Positions 12,003-22,556 of a stretch of DNA of 64,000 nt are shown one piece after another. The DNA lies in contig NC_134283.1 in the NCBI RefSeq assembly GCF_949628215.1, positions 31,040,975 through 31,104,974 of the forward strand, in the 5' to 3' direction. The position numbers and the translations under genes were made by a program. Position 1 is the stretch's first letter. Every line of letters begins with the position of its first letter. The notes under the pieces were generated by a model. That model saw only the letters and a program-made list of their open reading frames with translations, was not told where the DNA came from and searched no databases. This stretch comes from Phalacrocorax aristotelis. Its lineage: Eukaryota; Chordata; Aves; Suliformes; Phalacrocoracidae.

Positions 12003-13780
12003 CCACAGAAGAAAATAAAGTTGTTAACACACTGTTTAAAAATAATAAAATCTATCCATTACTACAAAAAGGAAAGCAGATAGTTACAGAGACTTATTGC
12101 CCATATTTAGGTGGCGTGTGGCACAATGAAGATGAACGTGCGCATCTGAAATGGCAAATTCAGCAGATTTGTCTTCACCTCTCGGAGATCGTAGAGAGTT
12201 GGGTGTGTACCAGAGCAAAATCCCTCCTCCAGTCCAAAGCTCACACTCACCACTCTGGTTTTGTGGGGAACAAGTAATATCATTCTGTGGTGGGCAGGAG
12301 GGACTGTGTGGGCTGAGGAAATACCCAAATGAACTGAAGCAAGATCTAACAAAAATTAGAACTATTTAAGCAATAAGCCGATTAGTTTGACGTTTAGAAG
12401 AGCTATTACATGCAATTACAACTTTTGGTATTGGTTTTGAATTTGGTTGGTTTTTTTCCTTTTTCTTCCCCTTATGTAAATAATTGATTTCATGTGGTTT
12501 TCATGCTTGCTTACATTTGTGTATTTAGTAGTATTTCTCAACTGCCTAGATAAGGATGGGAATTTTTAATTGTGGCCAATGGGGAGGCAAAGTTCATACC
12601 TGTATTTCTTATAGGTTTTTTCCAGTTTTTTCTTTGCAAGTGTTATTTTTATGCATATTTTTAAATTGCAGGAACTAAATCTGAAAGGAAGTCATTTTGT
12701 GAAGCAGTTTGCTGTTTAGATTTAGGCTCAGCTGGAGAAAATATTTAATCTGCAGCTAAAGGCTCTGGTTTCCACGAGTGCCGAGTACCTGAGAAAATCA
12801 ACTGAGGTTACTCAAGAGGTGTTTCTACACGTGGCCAATGCTATGTGCCGAGGTTTGAAAACTTTGCGGAAAGTGTATGATCGTTATCAACACATTGAAT
12901 GTGTACGAATTAGTACAGTCCTTCACTTCTAATTTTGATCCTTAAAGGAAACCAGAATCTCTGCTGTTAAGTCAGATTTTAAAAGCTGCAAAACTGAACT
13001 CACGAATGCGTGTGCAGGTCTGTGAGCTGGGTTTGGGGAAGGGTTTCTCCGTGTCACCTTGCTGATGGGCACGGAGCTCGGTGCCGAGCAGTGCCGCCTT
13101 CTCTCCAGCTCTATAAACCCTTCCGTAACCTTGCAGCTCCCTGCGTTGGCACTGAAAGCTCCAATGAAAGCTAATGGGTTCTGTGACTCCATTTTCTTTG
13201 TCATACAGTGGAAATAAACAGTGATTGCGTACTATCAGCATTTGCTCGCAAACCAGCCCATTTACTGGTAAATTAGCTGCTCTGCTGAAAGCTGGAGTTT
13301 AGCGTATTGAAAAGGAGAGGACATGCCCTCGTACCTTGGCACTCAGGCTTTAGGGCTTGCTTTAGTATATGGCTACTGACTCCCCGGACCACTCAGGTAT
13401 GTTTCTGAAATTTCCCTTCTAAAACATCCCTTGCTGTAACTTACAGGTGAGATTCTGAAGAGCATCTTACAAACTGGGCAAACTCAAGACGTGTGTTGGA
13501 GCAGCATTTCAACCTTAGTTAACAATTGACAACAGGAACTTATTTAGAGTAGCTGGCCATATAAATATGCTTGCGTTTAGGTTAGGAAATGGATAGCGTA
13601 GCAAATAGTGTGTTTTATGACTCCAGATTCTTTGTTTAGAGTCTTTACTGTCAGCTATTTAAAAGGGTGCTGTCAAAGGGGGTGCAGCCCAGAATTTCCT
13701 CGTGTTTACAAAGCACGTGTAATACCTTATAATTTTTTTAAAGACATAATTGCCTTAAGGGGGGTAGAAGTTTTTTCCTT

Positions 13781-13797
13781 AAAAAAAAAAAAAAAAA
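13781..13797. repeat. Poly(A) run, 17 bases
   Basis: A homopolymer of 17 A residues after TTTTTTCCTT. No retroelement body is recognisable upstream. Confidence 0.8.
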
Positions 13798-16700
13798 GTG
13801 GAAACAATGGAAGGGGAAATGTCAGAAAAGAGGCGCTGCTTGGTCCCTGAGTGATTTGATCTCAAGAAACTGATGTGAGCCTGTCTGATAGTACAAATGA
13901 CTTGGGACTGTAAAATAGGTCTGGTTCTTCCCCCGGATGAATTTTATGTTGTTACAGTGAAAAGCACCAACCGCTGAACCTCAGGTAAGTGTCTGCCCCT
14001 GTGTGAGGGAGAGCAAACCATCCTTAGAGCAGCCTTCCACAAGTCAGGCTCTGCTCGCTAGAGCTGGCAAAGTCAGCTTTCTGGGGAAAATACAAAATTG
14101 TAATACCTTGCCCTGCTCACATAAGGAGCCTTTGAAGAAACTCAACCATCAGTATATGCACACCTTACAAAATAATTCCTCAGACTTGTTAATGTTTTAT
14201 TGTAGTACGAGTTCATGATGACAGCAAACCTTTCAAACTGTGGAGGGATAACATGCTTCCTTGCCGTATTAAAAAATAATGTTAGTGTAGATTTTATGTA
14301 GCATAGTTTAGACTGCCGATAAGAGGTGCTTCTTTGACAACATTTTTTTGAGCTGTACAGAAAGCATAATAAAATATGTAAGTTACATTTCTACAAACAA
14401 AAGCCATAACATAAGTTATTTATAAGTGTGAGATCCAAACACTATCACGATAAATAAACCTTAATGGATACCTGCAGCATCCATCCTAATGTAATTTGCT
14501 CAACAAAAGTCATATTTAGTAGAAAAATTTAGCAGCAGCTCTTTGTTGTTATATAAAATAAGAATAAAAGAGAGAAGGAAGCCACACTGAAACACTGGCT
14601 GCTTTCCCGGGTTTACACACAGACCTGCGATACCTTCCAGCCTTCTCCTTCAAACTGGGGCTGGCACTGCTGCTCAGGGAGACCGGATGTCTATGCATCT
14701 TTCAGGGTTTGTCCCTGGTACCGGGGCATTCTCTGTCGGCTTTGCAACTGCCTGCTTTTATCGGCAATTGCAGGAAGAAATGGAGCCGCATCTGCCCATC
14801 ATCCTCTCTGCGCTCTTCCCTGTCTGTGGTGGTTCCTTCCTCAGCGCTTTCCTCGTACCTTCCCCATCTCATCCAGTCTCAGGCATTCATGGATGCATGC
14901 ATAGATTCTGAACTAAAACAAAGTTTCAGCTTTTTTAATATAGTGGTTAAGGTTACCAAACCCTATAAAGATGCACTTTGAAGTGTGAATTGAAACCACT
15001 AAGGCACGTTCGTCTGTCAGAGGTTGTGAGCCACCTTTAACTGTTTGCTCTGTGAGTAGGGTTTAACTGTTTCCACCCACTGGGATGGGGAGTGCAAGGA
15101 GGTTTATCTGCGTCCGTGTTCAGCCGGTCAGCTTCCGCTCACAGGGCTGCTGCCTCGAGCTCCTCCGTGGAGGGGGACAGGGAATATACCTTGGCTGATG
15201 GGGAGAGGGCTAATGAGGGTGGACCTCAGCTCCCCCCGGCCATCCCCTTCTGCCTGTGTGGGGTGAAGTTCTCCCCAGCTGGAGCCAGGAGACGTGCAGC
15301 CCTCCCGAGACTAAAGGAAGGGCAGAGGGGAATGACCTTTACACTCTATAGCACCAGAGCTCTTGCTTCAAAAAAAGAGCAGCTGATTTAACCCTTGTGG
15401 GCTGACAAAAAACTGCTGCTGCGCTCTGCTGAGCACCAAGAACTGAGTGCCCTACCCCAGCATTGCTCCCCGGGAGCAAGCTGCCTGCCTGGGAAAGCAC
15501 AGCCGCAGGCACGACACCCTGACCGGATTGGAATGGGGTCCCTTTCCATCACTGGGATGTGGCAGGGCTTTGTCCTGGGGCCTGTGAGCTGCAGTGGCCC
15601 ACACCCATGAGGGGTCTCTGTGTGCACACCCCAACCCCTGCCTGCCCAATGTGTCGTGTCCCCCCCAGAGGGTACAGGCAGAGAGCTCAGGTGGCAGCTT
15701 GCTGAGCGTAAGCTGCTTTTGACCATTCCCTCCTCCTTCCCCTTCACGTGCCAGGATGCAGAGCACCTGTGTGTCCCTCTCCGGCCTGAACACCGGTGTC
15801 ACCCCACAGGCCCTGCAAGGATGTTACTTCTGGAGCTACAGCTGGGGAACAACTTCGTTGTGTCCTCTGTCATGCTGACTTCCATACAAATCGTATGCTA
15901 TCAGTGATGTGCAAAAGACTGAAAAATGTGTTCAGTTTATGCAGCAATATCCATCTAGAAAAGGTTTTGGAGAACAGTACTGGCCCACTCCAAGATCCAC
16001 TTCCAAAAGCAGGAGCTATAGCAGAAACACCTCAGTGTTGCTGCTACTTTCTCATGAAGCAAGATATCACCATTCTCTGTCACCCTATGGGAAGAGACAA
16101 AACCTGAAGCAACAGGCAGCTACCGGTGCCTCCTGCAGCCCTGTGCTGGGCTCTGGCAGCACAGCCACTTGCTGCAGTCTCAGGCTCACAAGACTTCCAA
16201 GCTGCCAAGGACAGAGACCAGTTCCCAACCTGTGAATTCCTGTGTGTTAAAGGAGGGTCTGAGGAAAACAGAGGAGTTTGATGTGTGAGAGATTACATTA
16301 GCATCCTTTAAAGAAACAGGATTTACTTGTGGCAGTGCAACAGCTGGAGAGACAGCACAAAGATGCCACTGAAGACCGGAGCTGCAGGTCAGACACTGGT
16401 CGAACCCCTATTCCTCTAAGCACTGGCTTCCACCTGTCAGGCAGTACCTCAGGCAAGGGTTGCTGCAGCCATCACCGGTCCCAAGCCCCAAATGAAGGAG
16501 CCTTCGGAGAAATCTGAGCTTCTGGACACGTGGATATACAGGACAGGGTGCCAGGGTGGGCAGCCCAGGACGGCACAGCCAGAAAGTCAGGGATGGGACA
16601 ACGTGAGAGGAGCTGGAAATGTGGAAATGCAGCTGAACAGATGCACTGGGCTGGCTAATGCTCCGTGGAGCTCCTCGAGGCAGTAGAGGTCCAGCGCTCG

Positions 16701-19225
16701 GCTGGACTAAAGCCCCAGTGCAGCAGTTAAGCAGCAGTTGAAGCACATGTGCCCATCTGTTTCGGGTGTGATCAGCCCCTTGACTGCCTGGGCTCACTGA
16801 AGACCCTGAGCCTGTATTTCCACAGCTTTGTCAGAGATGAATTCACTGCTGCTACTGGCATGTCCTGGGATGAGCTCTGTGGGCACTACCAGGCACCACA
16901 AACCCAGGGATGGTGGAGGCACTTCCTGGTCACCTCCATGACTGGCTCGGTGCACCCACAGCACCTATATTGCATAAACAGCAGTTATGGGCTCTATGGC
17001 TGTTTAAAAGTGTGTGGGTGGAAGGGTCCCCATCTCTGGGGTGGTTTCTCCTCTCCATCCAGGCACAGCATTGCAGCCCACATGTGAGCAGCCTTGGTGG
17101 GTGCAGGGGGGTTATTAGCAGCCCCCTGGCCTCTGTGCAGCCTCACAGCGGCTGCTTGAGCCCAACCGAGCGTGCGAATGGGCCGCCCTGCCCCTGGGTT
17201 TCCTGCAAGAATGTCAATCACGCTGCAGCCCCCTGCTCTCGGGCGGCTGCGCTAGGCAGCTCAGTAGAACTGCACAGTAGTGCACCATCAATTAACGGGC
17301 CATTATTATAAAACGCTGCCTACTGGTTTGAAAATGCTGGAGGAGCACCACAGTGGTTTCTCTTGGTCTCATGCCCAGAGAACTGTCCCTCTCACCTTAG
17401 AAACAAAATGCCTCATTTTAAAAATAATTAATGGTAAACATTAAAACAAAAAAGTGTAATGGATCATTTGGCCCATGCTAAATTTTGACAGTAAACATTT
17501 AACTGAGGCTACTTCACAGCAGAGTGGCTGGGCTGCATGGAGGGATGCTGCATGTGCCGTTGGGGCTGCACTTCTTCCTTGGCCCATGGGGCTGAGCCCA
17601 CTCCTGGGGGGGCCTCTGTGCTGTGCTGGGGCTGGCACGAGTGGCACAGGACCCGCTCAGGGTGCAGCCAGATTTAAATCTATGGGCTGCTATGGGTCCC
17701 TTTTGTGCCATCCATCATTGGCCCCAAGGTTGTGGGAGGATGACGGGGCAGGAGGGATCCTTGAGGCCACTCTGGGGAATGGCCCTTCTCTGGTCTCCAG
17801 CTGCTCAGTGCTGGGTCTGGTCCGAACAGGGACCATTTGTCTTTGCTCCTGTGTACTGTATTTGTCCTTGGGGAACCTTCAGGGCCCCTTGGTGGGAAGG
17901 AGCTGAAGACCCTCTGCATGGCGCTACCCACCAGCCCATGCCACCACCCTGTCCTCACCAGTCCCAGGCACTAAATAACATCCTGGCACTGCCAACCTCC
18001 TCCCAACAGGGATTTCATTTTCCGTGGCATTGGGACTTGCCCAGGAGAGGGGACCGTCTCCATCACTCCTCTGCTTTCCCGGAATGGCTGCTGCTACCAG
18101 AGCTGCAGCCCTGTTTCTTTCCCTGTGCGGTGCAGCCCGCAGGCCTGGCCGTGGATGCGGCACACGTTGGTGCCTCAGCGTGCAGCAGCACGTGCCAGCG
18201 GCACAGCTGGGGTCACTGCTGGCAAACCCACTCCAAATGCGGACAGAGAAATGCCTGGTGCCGCAGTGGAAGAGGGGTGATGGATCTGCCTTGCTTTGGA
18301 AAGGCAGAGGCATTTGCGGTTGGGTCAGTGTGCATTTCATTGCGTGTTTTTATTACCCCATCCTACAGGAAGCACTTGAAGAGCTGAACGGTGGCATTAG
18401 CCGCTGCTGGGCAAATGGCAGGTCCTGCGAGGATGCGGGTCCTGTGAGGGCACCCTCCCTGCAGGGCCCTCTGTGTCTCAAGCACAAAGACATTCCCAGG
18501 GGAGAGGAGTGTATGTGCCAGTGACTATGGCAGGCTGTGGCACATTCCCCTCCATGTCTCCCCATGGCAGCCAGGCCTGGGAACAGCTCTGGGTTTTGGG
18601 GACAGGTGAGGCGGACACTGCTTTTCTGCTCCCAGTGACTCTCAGTGACAAACTGGGCAGGTGTCCCTTCTGCCCAGTGGTGCTGGGGAGGTGGCCACTC
18701 TTTTTACATAGTGTTACTTACTTTTTCCCCCTCTCTTAACTGTGTCCCCCATGCCTTTGCGGGTGGCTGGGTGCAGCATGCTCTGAAACCACACTGCCAT
18801 GCTGGCCCAGGCCATGCAGCCCAGCAGAGCCAGCCCAGCTGTGCTCCCCACCAGAGCCGAAGGAGCCGTTCCGCAGCGTGGCAGCGTGGCAGCGCCGTGC
18901 CTCTTTCTGCCAGCATGGTGCGCTCGGCACTACATCTCAGTTAATACTTGTACAATGTGCTGTCTTAGTTTTACAGTGAATGACAATGTTTCACCTCTTG
19001 CTCCACAGCAGCCTCCCTGCACGCCCTGGAAAGCTCTTCCTCCTGGCCTCCCCCTGCCCACATGGCTCTGGTGGCTGCCCTGCTAGTCTTGTGGGGCTGC
19101 CTGCCTGTGCACCCCCCACCCAGATGGGCACTGTCCTACTGGTGCTGCACCCGCTCGACCTGCCCGTGCTTGGGTTAGAGGCACCCCTGCGGCTGGCTGC
19201 TTGCAGCTGGCACACAGGCTGACCT

Positions 19226-19330
19226 CATGCCGTGCCATGCTGTGCCATGCAAAGGCTACACCATGCTGTGTTGTGCCACGCCACGCCGTGCTGTGCCGCG
19301 CCATGCTGTGCCATGCCGTGCCGTGCCTGG
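19226..19330. repeat. Degenerate GTGCC/ATGCC pentamer satellite
   Basis: The run consists of repeated 5-base units of the type TGCCA, TGCCG, TGCTG and CACGC, interrupted once around 19250-19262. Because the unit is not a multiple of three and has few stops, all frames on both strands stay open here. That creates several long spurious reading frames extending to 19.9 kb. It borders the left edge of the TLX3 CpG-rich domain. Confidence 0.75.
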
Positions 19331-19499
19331 TGCCTGGCCAGAGCCCTGCTGGGTGCAGGGCTCTTTGCACTCAGCTGTGCCCCTGTGTTGGGGGAGCCTG
19401 CCTTGGTACAGGGTGCTGGGGACACACTGCCGGTGCCCTGTGCCTGCTCGGGAGTCCCGCGGCCCCCCACGCCCAGCAGGGCCAGCCCAGAGCCGGCTC

Positions 19500-19862
19500 T
19501 GGCACCCCGGTGGCACGGAGAAGCGCGGGTTTGGGCGGGTGAGTTCATAGCCATGCCGCAGTCATTGCTGGGGGTCGCAGCGCCGCGCTGTGCCGGGGCG
19601 GGACCCGGGGACCCGGCTCCGGACCCGGCCGCCCCGTCGGGGCCGCAGCTTCTCTCGTTCCGCGCAGGGCGGGCGGGGGGTGCCGGGGGCGGGGGTCCCG
19701 GGGCGGGGAGCGGAGCCCGACAGCGTGGCCCGGCCCCAAAGAAACGCGGCCCTCGGCAAAGCGGCGGCGGGTTTTGGGGCCGGAGCGGGGCTGCGCGGGG
19801 CTGCGCGCCCCCGCCCGCCGAGGGGCGAGGGAGACGAGGCGGCTGCGGGAGAGCTGCATTTA
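19500..19862. other. CpG island (distal, upstream of TLX3)
   Basis: Very G+C-rich, CpG-dense sequence ending abruptly at the AT-rich block that starts at about 19865. It lies 2.3 kb upstream of TLX3. Developmental homeobox loci often carry several CpG islands, and no exon is recognised here. Confidence 0.6.
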
Positions 19863-19864
19863 AG

Positions 19865-20455
19865 GATACCATACGTCCCGGGTTATTAATTATAAAACAT
19901 AATTAAAGTAAAACTGCAGAACGTCAACATATTAAATTTAAAAGCTAATATTAAAATAGAGTTAATATTTAATAAGGTAGCCGAGCGTTACAAAGCTGTA
20001 CGCCGATACTCTATATTTAACTGTGTAAAACCGGGAGAGTTTTCCCAAAGAAAAATGTATTGTTTAGCTGATTATCAAAGACTCTGTGATATATTATCCA
20101 TTTCACAAAAATAATATAGATATCTTTTTAAATATAGTAATAAAAACTATACTAGCGCCTTTTAAATATACTATTACTTACCACCCCTTTTCATATTGTA
20201 CTATCACAGACACTTTGGAATTGGTTTAAAAGCACATCATTCATTATTCAAAGCTCATCTTTGCATATTATTCCAGCTCAAGTCTGCCAGGCTCCCTGTG
20301 AAATCGTTCACAAAATTGATAACAGCAGACACACATGCAATAAAAAGATAGCCTTGGGCAGCCCGAGTTCCCATTATGCAGATCAAGCTGCAATTTTCTC
20401 TAACAAAGCCTGCCCTGATTCAGGACTGGGTGTCACTTTATTTATTTATTTATCC
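19865..20455. promoter_or_regulatory. Candidate conserved noncoding element upstream of TLX3
   Basis: About 590 bases of AT-rich DNA sit between two CpG-dense stretches, with sharp borders. The block is dense in homeodomain-type cores (TTATTAATTA, TAATTAAAG, TTAATATTTAAT, CATTATGCA) and carries TCF/LEF-like sites (TATCAAAG, ATTCAAAG). Such islands near TLX genes are typical of developmental enhancers. Conservation cannot be measured here, so the call is inference from composition, motifs and position. The right border runs into a short TTTA repeat. Confidence 0.45.
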
Positions 20456-20469
20456 TCCCCCGGTCGCTT

Positions 20470-21115
20470 GTTTCTTTTTTCCCCTCCTTTTCTCCCCCCC
20501 ACCCCACCCCCCACCCCCGCCCCGCCGCCTCCCCGCCCTCCCCGCCGGGCCGGCCGGAGCGGGGCCCCGAGGGCTGGGGTCCTGCCGCCGTTCCCGGTGG
20601 CGCCGGGCGACCCCGCACCGTCACGCCGGCATCGTGTCAATCCCATTAGCTCCGCTCCGGGATAGCGGCGGCTGATGGCGGCTCCACTCGCACCCGCCGC
20701 ACCGAGCGGGGACAATCCGGTTACGCCGCCCGGAGCCGACACCGGGCACTCTCCCCGGGGCGGGAGGGGGTGTTTAACAGACGCGGTGGTGCCGCCGGGC
20801 GGGGCGGGGGGTGCCCCTCTGTGCAAGTGAGCTGGGGAGTCCCCCCCGACGGCCGCCCCCGCCGCACCGGGAAGCGGCAGCCAGTGGCTCCGGGCAGCTC
20901 CGCCGCGGCCGTCGGGGCCCGGCCCGACCCTGCGCTCCAGCCCGGGCAGGGAGGGAAGGAGGCGGGAAAGGCACCCCCGGCCCCCACGGGCTTGGGCGGC
21001 GGGGCCGCGGCGGCTCGGGGCGGCAGGGCCGGTGGCTGGGCGGGCCGGCGGGGCCGGTGGCTGGGCGGGCCGGCCCGCCCGGCTGCGCGGCGGTCGGAGC
21101 GCCTCGGCGCGTCGC
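20470..21115. other. CpG island, TLX3 upstream
   Basis: CpG-dense sequence with C-rich tracts at its start and a tandemly duplicated segment near its end. Large overlapping frames occur on both strands and in several frames, as expected by chance at this G+C content. No recognisable protein is encoded. Confidence 0.6.
21026..21074. repeat. Tandem duplication, about 25-bp unit, two copies
   Basis: The 24 bases at 21026-21049, which include GGTGGCTGGGCGGGCC, recur exactly at 21051-21074 after a single G spacer. This is a small GC-rich tandem duplication in the TLX3 CpG island. Confidence 0.85.
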
Positions 21116-21330
21116 AGTAATTGAATCCTAAGGTTTAAAAACTAATCAAGTCCCTCCCGTCACCGCTCCGGCATCCCGGGATCGCCCTGCCAGGTGCTGA
21201 TCAAATGCCATTACATTCTATTAACAGGGAAATTCTATTCCCTGTTTTCATTTCCCTTTATAAGGGGGGAACTAAGTAAATGCGGCTGAACGTTATTTAA
21301 TTTTTAACGCCTGTAGTCCAATTTGGACGT
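21116..21330. promoter_or_regulatory. AT-rich candidate regulatory block with perfect palindrome, TLX3 upstream
   Basis: A 200-base AT-rich window interrupts the CpG island about 0.8-1 kb before TLX3. It holds TAATTGAATCC, AACTAATCAAG and GGTGCTGATCAAATGCC, all homeodomain or TCF-like in flavour. It also holds a perfect inverted repeat: AACAGGGAA at 21223-21231 and TTCCCTGTT at 21238-21246, separated by six bases. The block resembles a proximal conserved element. Function is inferred. Confidence 0.45.
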
Positions 21331-21796
21331 CAGGGAGCGTCTGCAAACTCGCTCGGCGACCGCGCGCCGGGCTCCCGCCGCCGGGCCGCAAATTCAGCCC
21401 GAACGGAATCCGGCCCCGCGGGGACACCCCGCCTCCCCCCGCCCCGCCCGGCCCCGGGCACCGCCTGGGGCCGCCGCTCCGCTTCGCGCCGCCGTCGGGG
21501 CGGTCGGTCCGGCCCCACGGTTCAAGCGCGGGGGCCGCGGGGGCCGCGCAGCTGCGGGGTTGCCGGGACCAAGCCCCGCCGCCGGACGGGCACCCGGCGG
21601 AGCGGCCGTCGGGGGGGTCGCGACTCCGGCGGGGCGGCGGGATGGCGGGGAGGCGTCTGGCCGGGCCGGCCCATCGGGGCGCGGGACCGGAGCGGGACGG
21701 CGGCCCCGACGTGCGGCCCGGCCCCGCGCCCCGGCCCCGACGGCGCCGACGGCGCCCCCGCCGCCCCGCCCCGCCCCCGCCCGCCGCCGCCGCCGC

Positions 21797-22141
21797 GCGG
21801 CCCCATTGTTCGTGCGCCCCAGTGATGTCACCGCGGCGGCGGCGGCGGCGGCGGGCCCCCGCGCCCGGGCGCGAGGCCGGTGCCGTGCGGCGGGAGCCAA
21901 TGGGAGCGCAGAGGCTGGGCGGCGGCGGCCAATGGCGGCGGCGGGGGCGCACGCGGCGCGGGGCGCGCGGCGGCCCCGAGGAGATGACGGGGCGGCTGCC
22001 GGGGCGGCGCGCGCTCGGCAAAGTTTCGGCGCGGCGCACGGCGGGGCCGGCCGGGCCGGCGGAGCGCGGCGAGCGGCGGCGCCTTTATAGCGGGCGCGGA
22101 GGGGTGCGCGGCGGCGGCGGTGGAGGAGGAGGAGGAGGAGG
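21797..22141 (+). promoter_or_regulatory. TLX3: TLX3 core promoter and 5' UTR
   Basis: This CpG-dense region immediately precedes the TLX3 start. Visible elements are a CRE-like TGATGTCA at 21823-21830, two same-orientation NF-Y boxes (CCAAT at 21897-21901 and 21929-21933, 32 bp apart, both followed by GG) and a TTTATA box at 22084-22089. A (GGA)n run at about 22120-22140 leads directly into the ATG. If the TTTATA box is used, the start site would be near 22115 and the 5' UTR very short. The true start sites are not determinable here. Confidence 0.55.
22084..22089 (+). promoter_or_regulatory. TLX3: TATA-like box of TLX3
   Basis: TTTATA in a GC-rich setting, 53 bases before the ATG. It is the only AT-rich hexamer close upstream of the coding start. 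Confidence 0.4.
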
Positions 22142-22556
22142 ATGGATCCGCCGGCGGGCGCTCAGGGCCAGCACCAGCACGAGCCCATCAGCTTCGGCAT
22201 CGACCAGATCCTCAACAGCCCCGAGCAGGAGAGCGCTGCCCCGCCGCCCCCCCGGGGCCCCGACGGCGCGACCTTCCTGGGCGGCCCCGGCGGCCGCGGC
22301 GGCGCGCCCTACCCGGCCCTGCCGGCCCCCTTCCCGGCCATCGCCGCGCCCTTCGAGGACTCTGGATCTTACAGTGTGAACCTCAGCCTGGCCCCGGCCG
22401 GCGTGATCCGGGTGCCGGCGCACAGGCCCATCCCCGGGGCCGTGCCACCGCCCATCTCCAGCGCCATCCCGGCCATGCCCGCCGTGCCCAGCCTGGGCAG
22501 CCTCAACTTCCCTTGGATGGAGAGCAGCAGGCGCTTCGTCAAGGACAGGTTCACAG
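22142..22556 (+). CDS. TLX3: TLX3 exon 1 coding part
   Basis: This exon encodes residues 1-138 plus the first base of codon 139. It contains the Eh1-like motif, a Pro/Ala/Gly-rich stretch (about 28-70), the conserved [21 protein letters not shown] segment and the FPWM PBX motif. The donor is TTCACAG|GTAAGG. Confidence 0.97.

Larger units (their letters stand above)
11613..19225. other. RANBP17-TLX3 intergenic region
   Basis: No gene recognised. The left part, to about 14.6 kb, is AT-rich with A-runs at 11987-12002 and 13781-13797. From about 14.6 kb the composition rises in G+C toward TLX3. Several frames of 100-254 codons appear between 15.4 and 18.5 kb on both strands. They overlap one another in several frames, match no family I know and look like chance frames in stop-poor DNA. 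An open frame without an ATG at 12726-12931 is discussed as a finding. Confidence 0.6.

Noticed and set aside
15388-18524. Several frames of 100-254 codons on both strands (for example 17623-18387 +, 15388-15747 -, 17924-18340 -)
   Set aside because: They overlap each other in different frames, are rich in W, C, P, S and G with no domain, and lie in stop-poor GC-rich DNA. They are chance frames.
19225-19906. Frames of 215 and 224 codons on opposite strands
   Set aside because: They are produced by the pentamer satellite and the CpG island, whose low stop density opens many frames at once.
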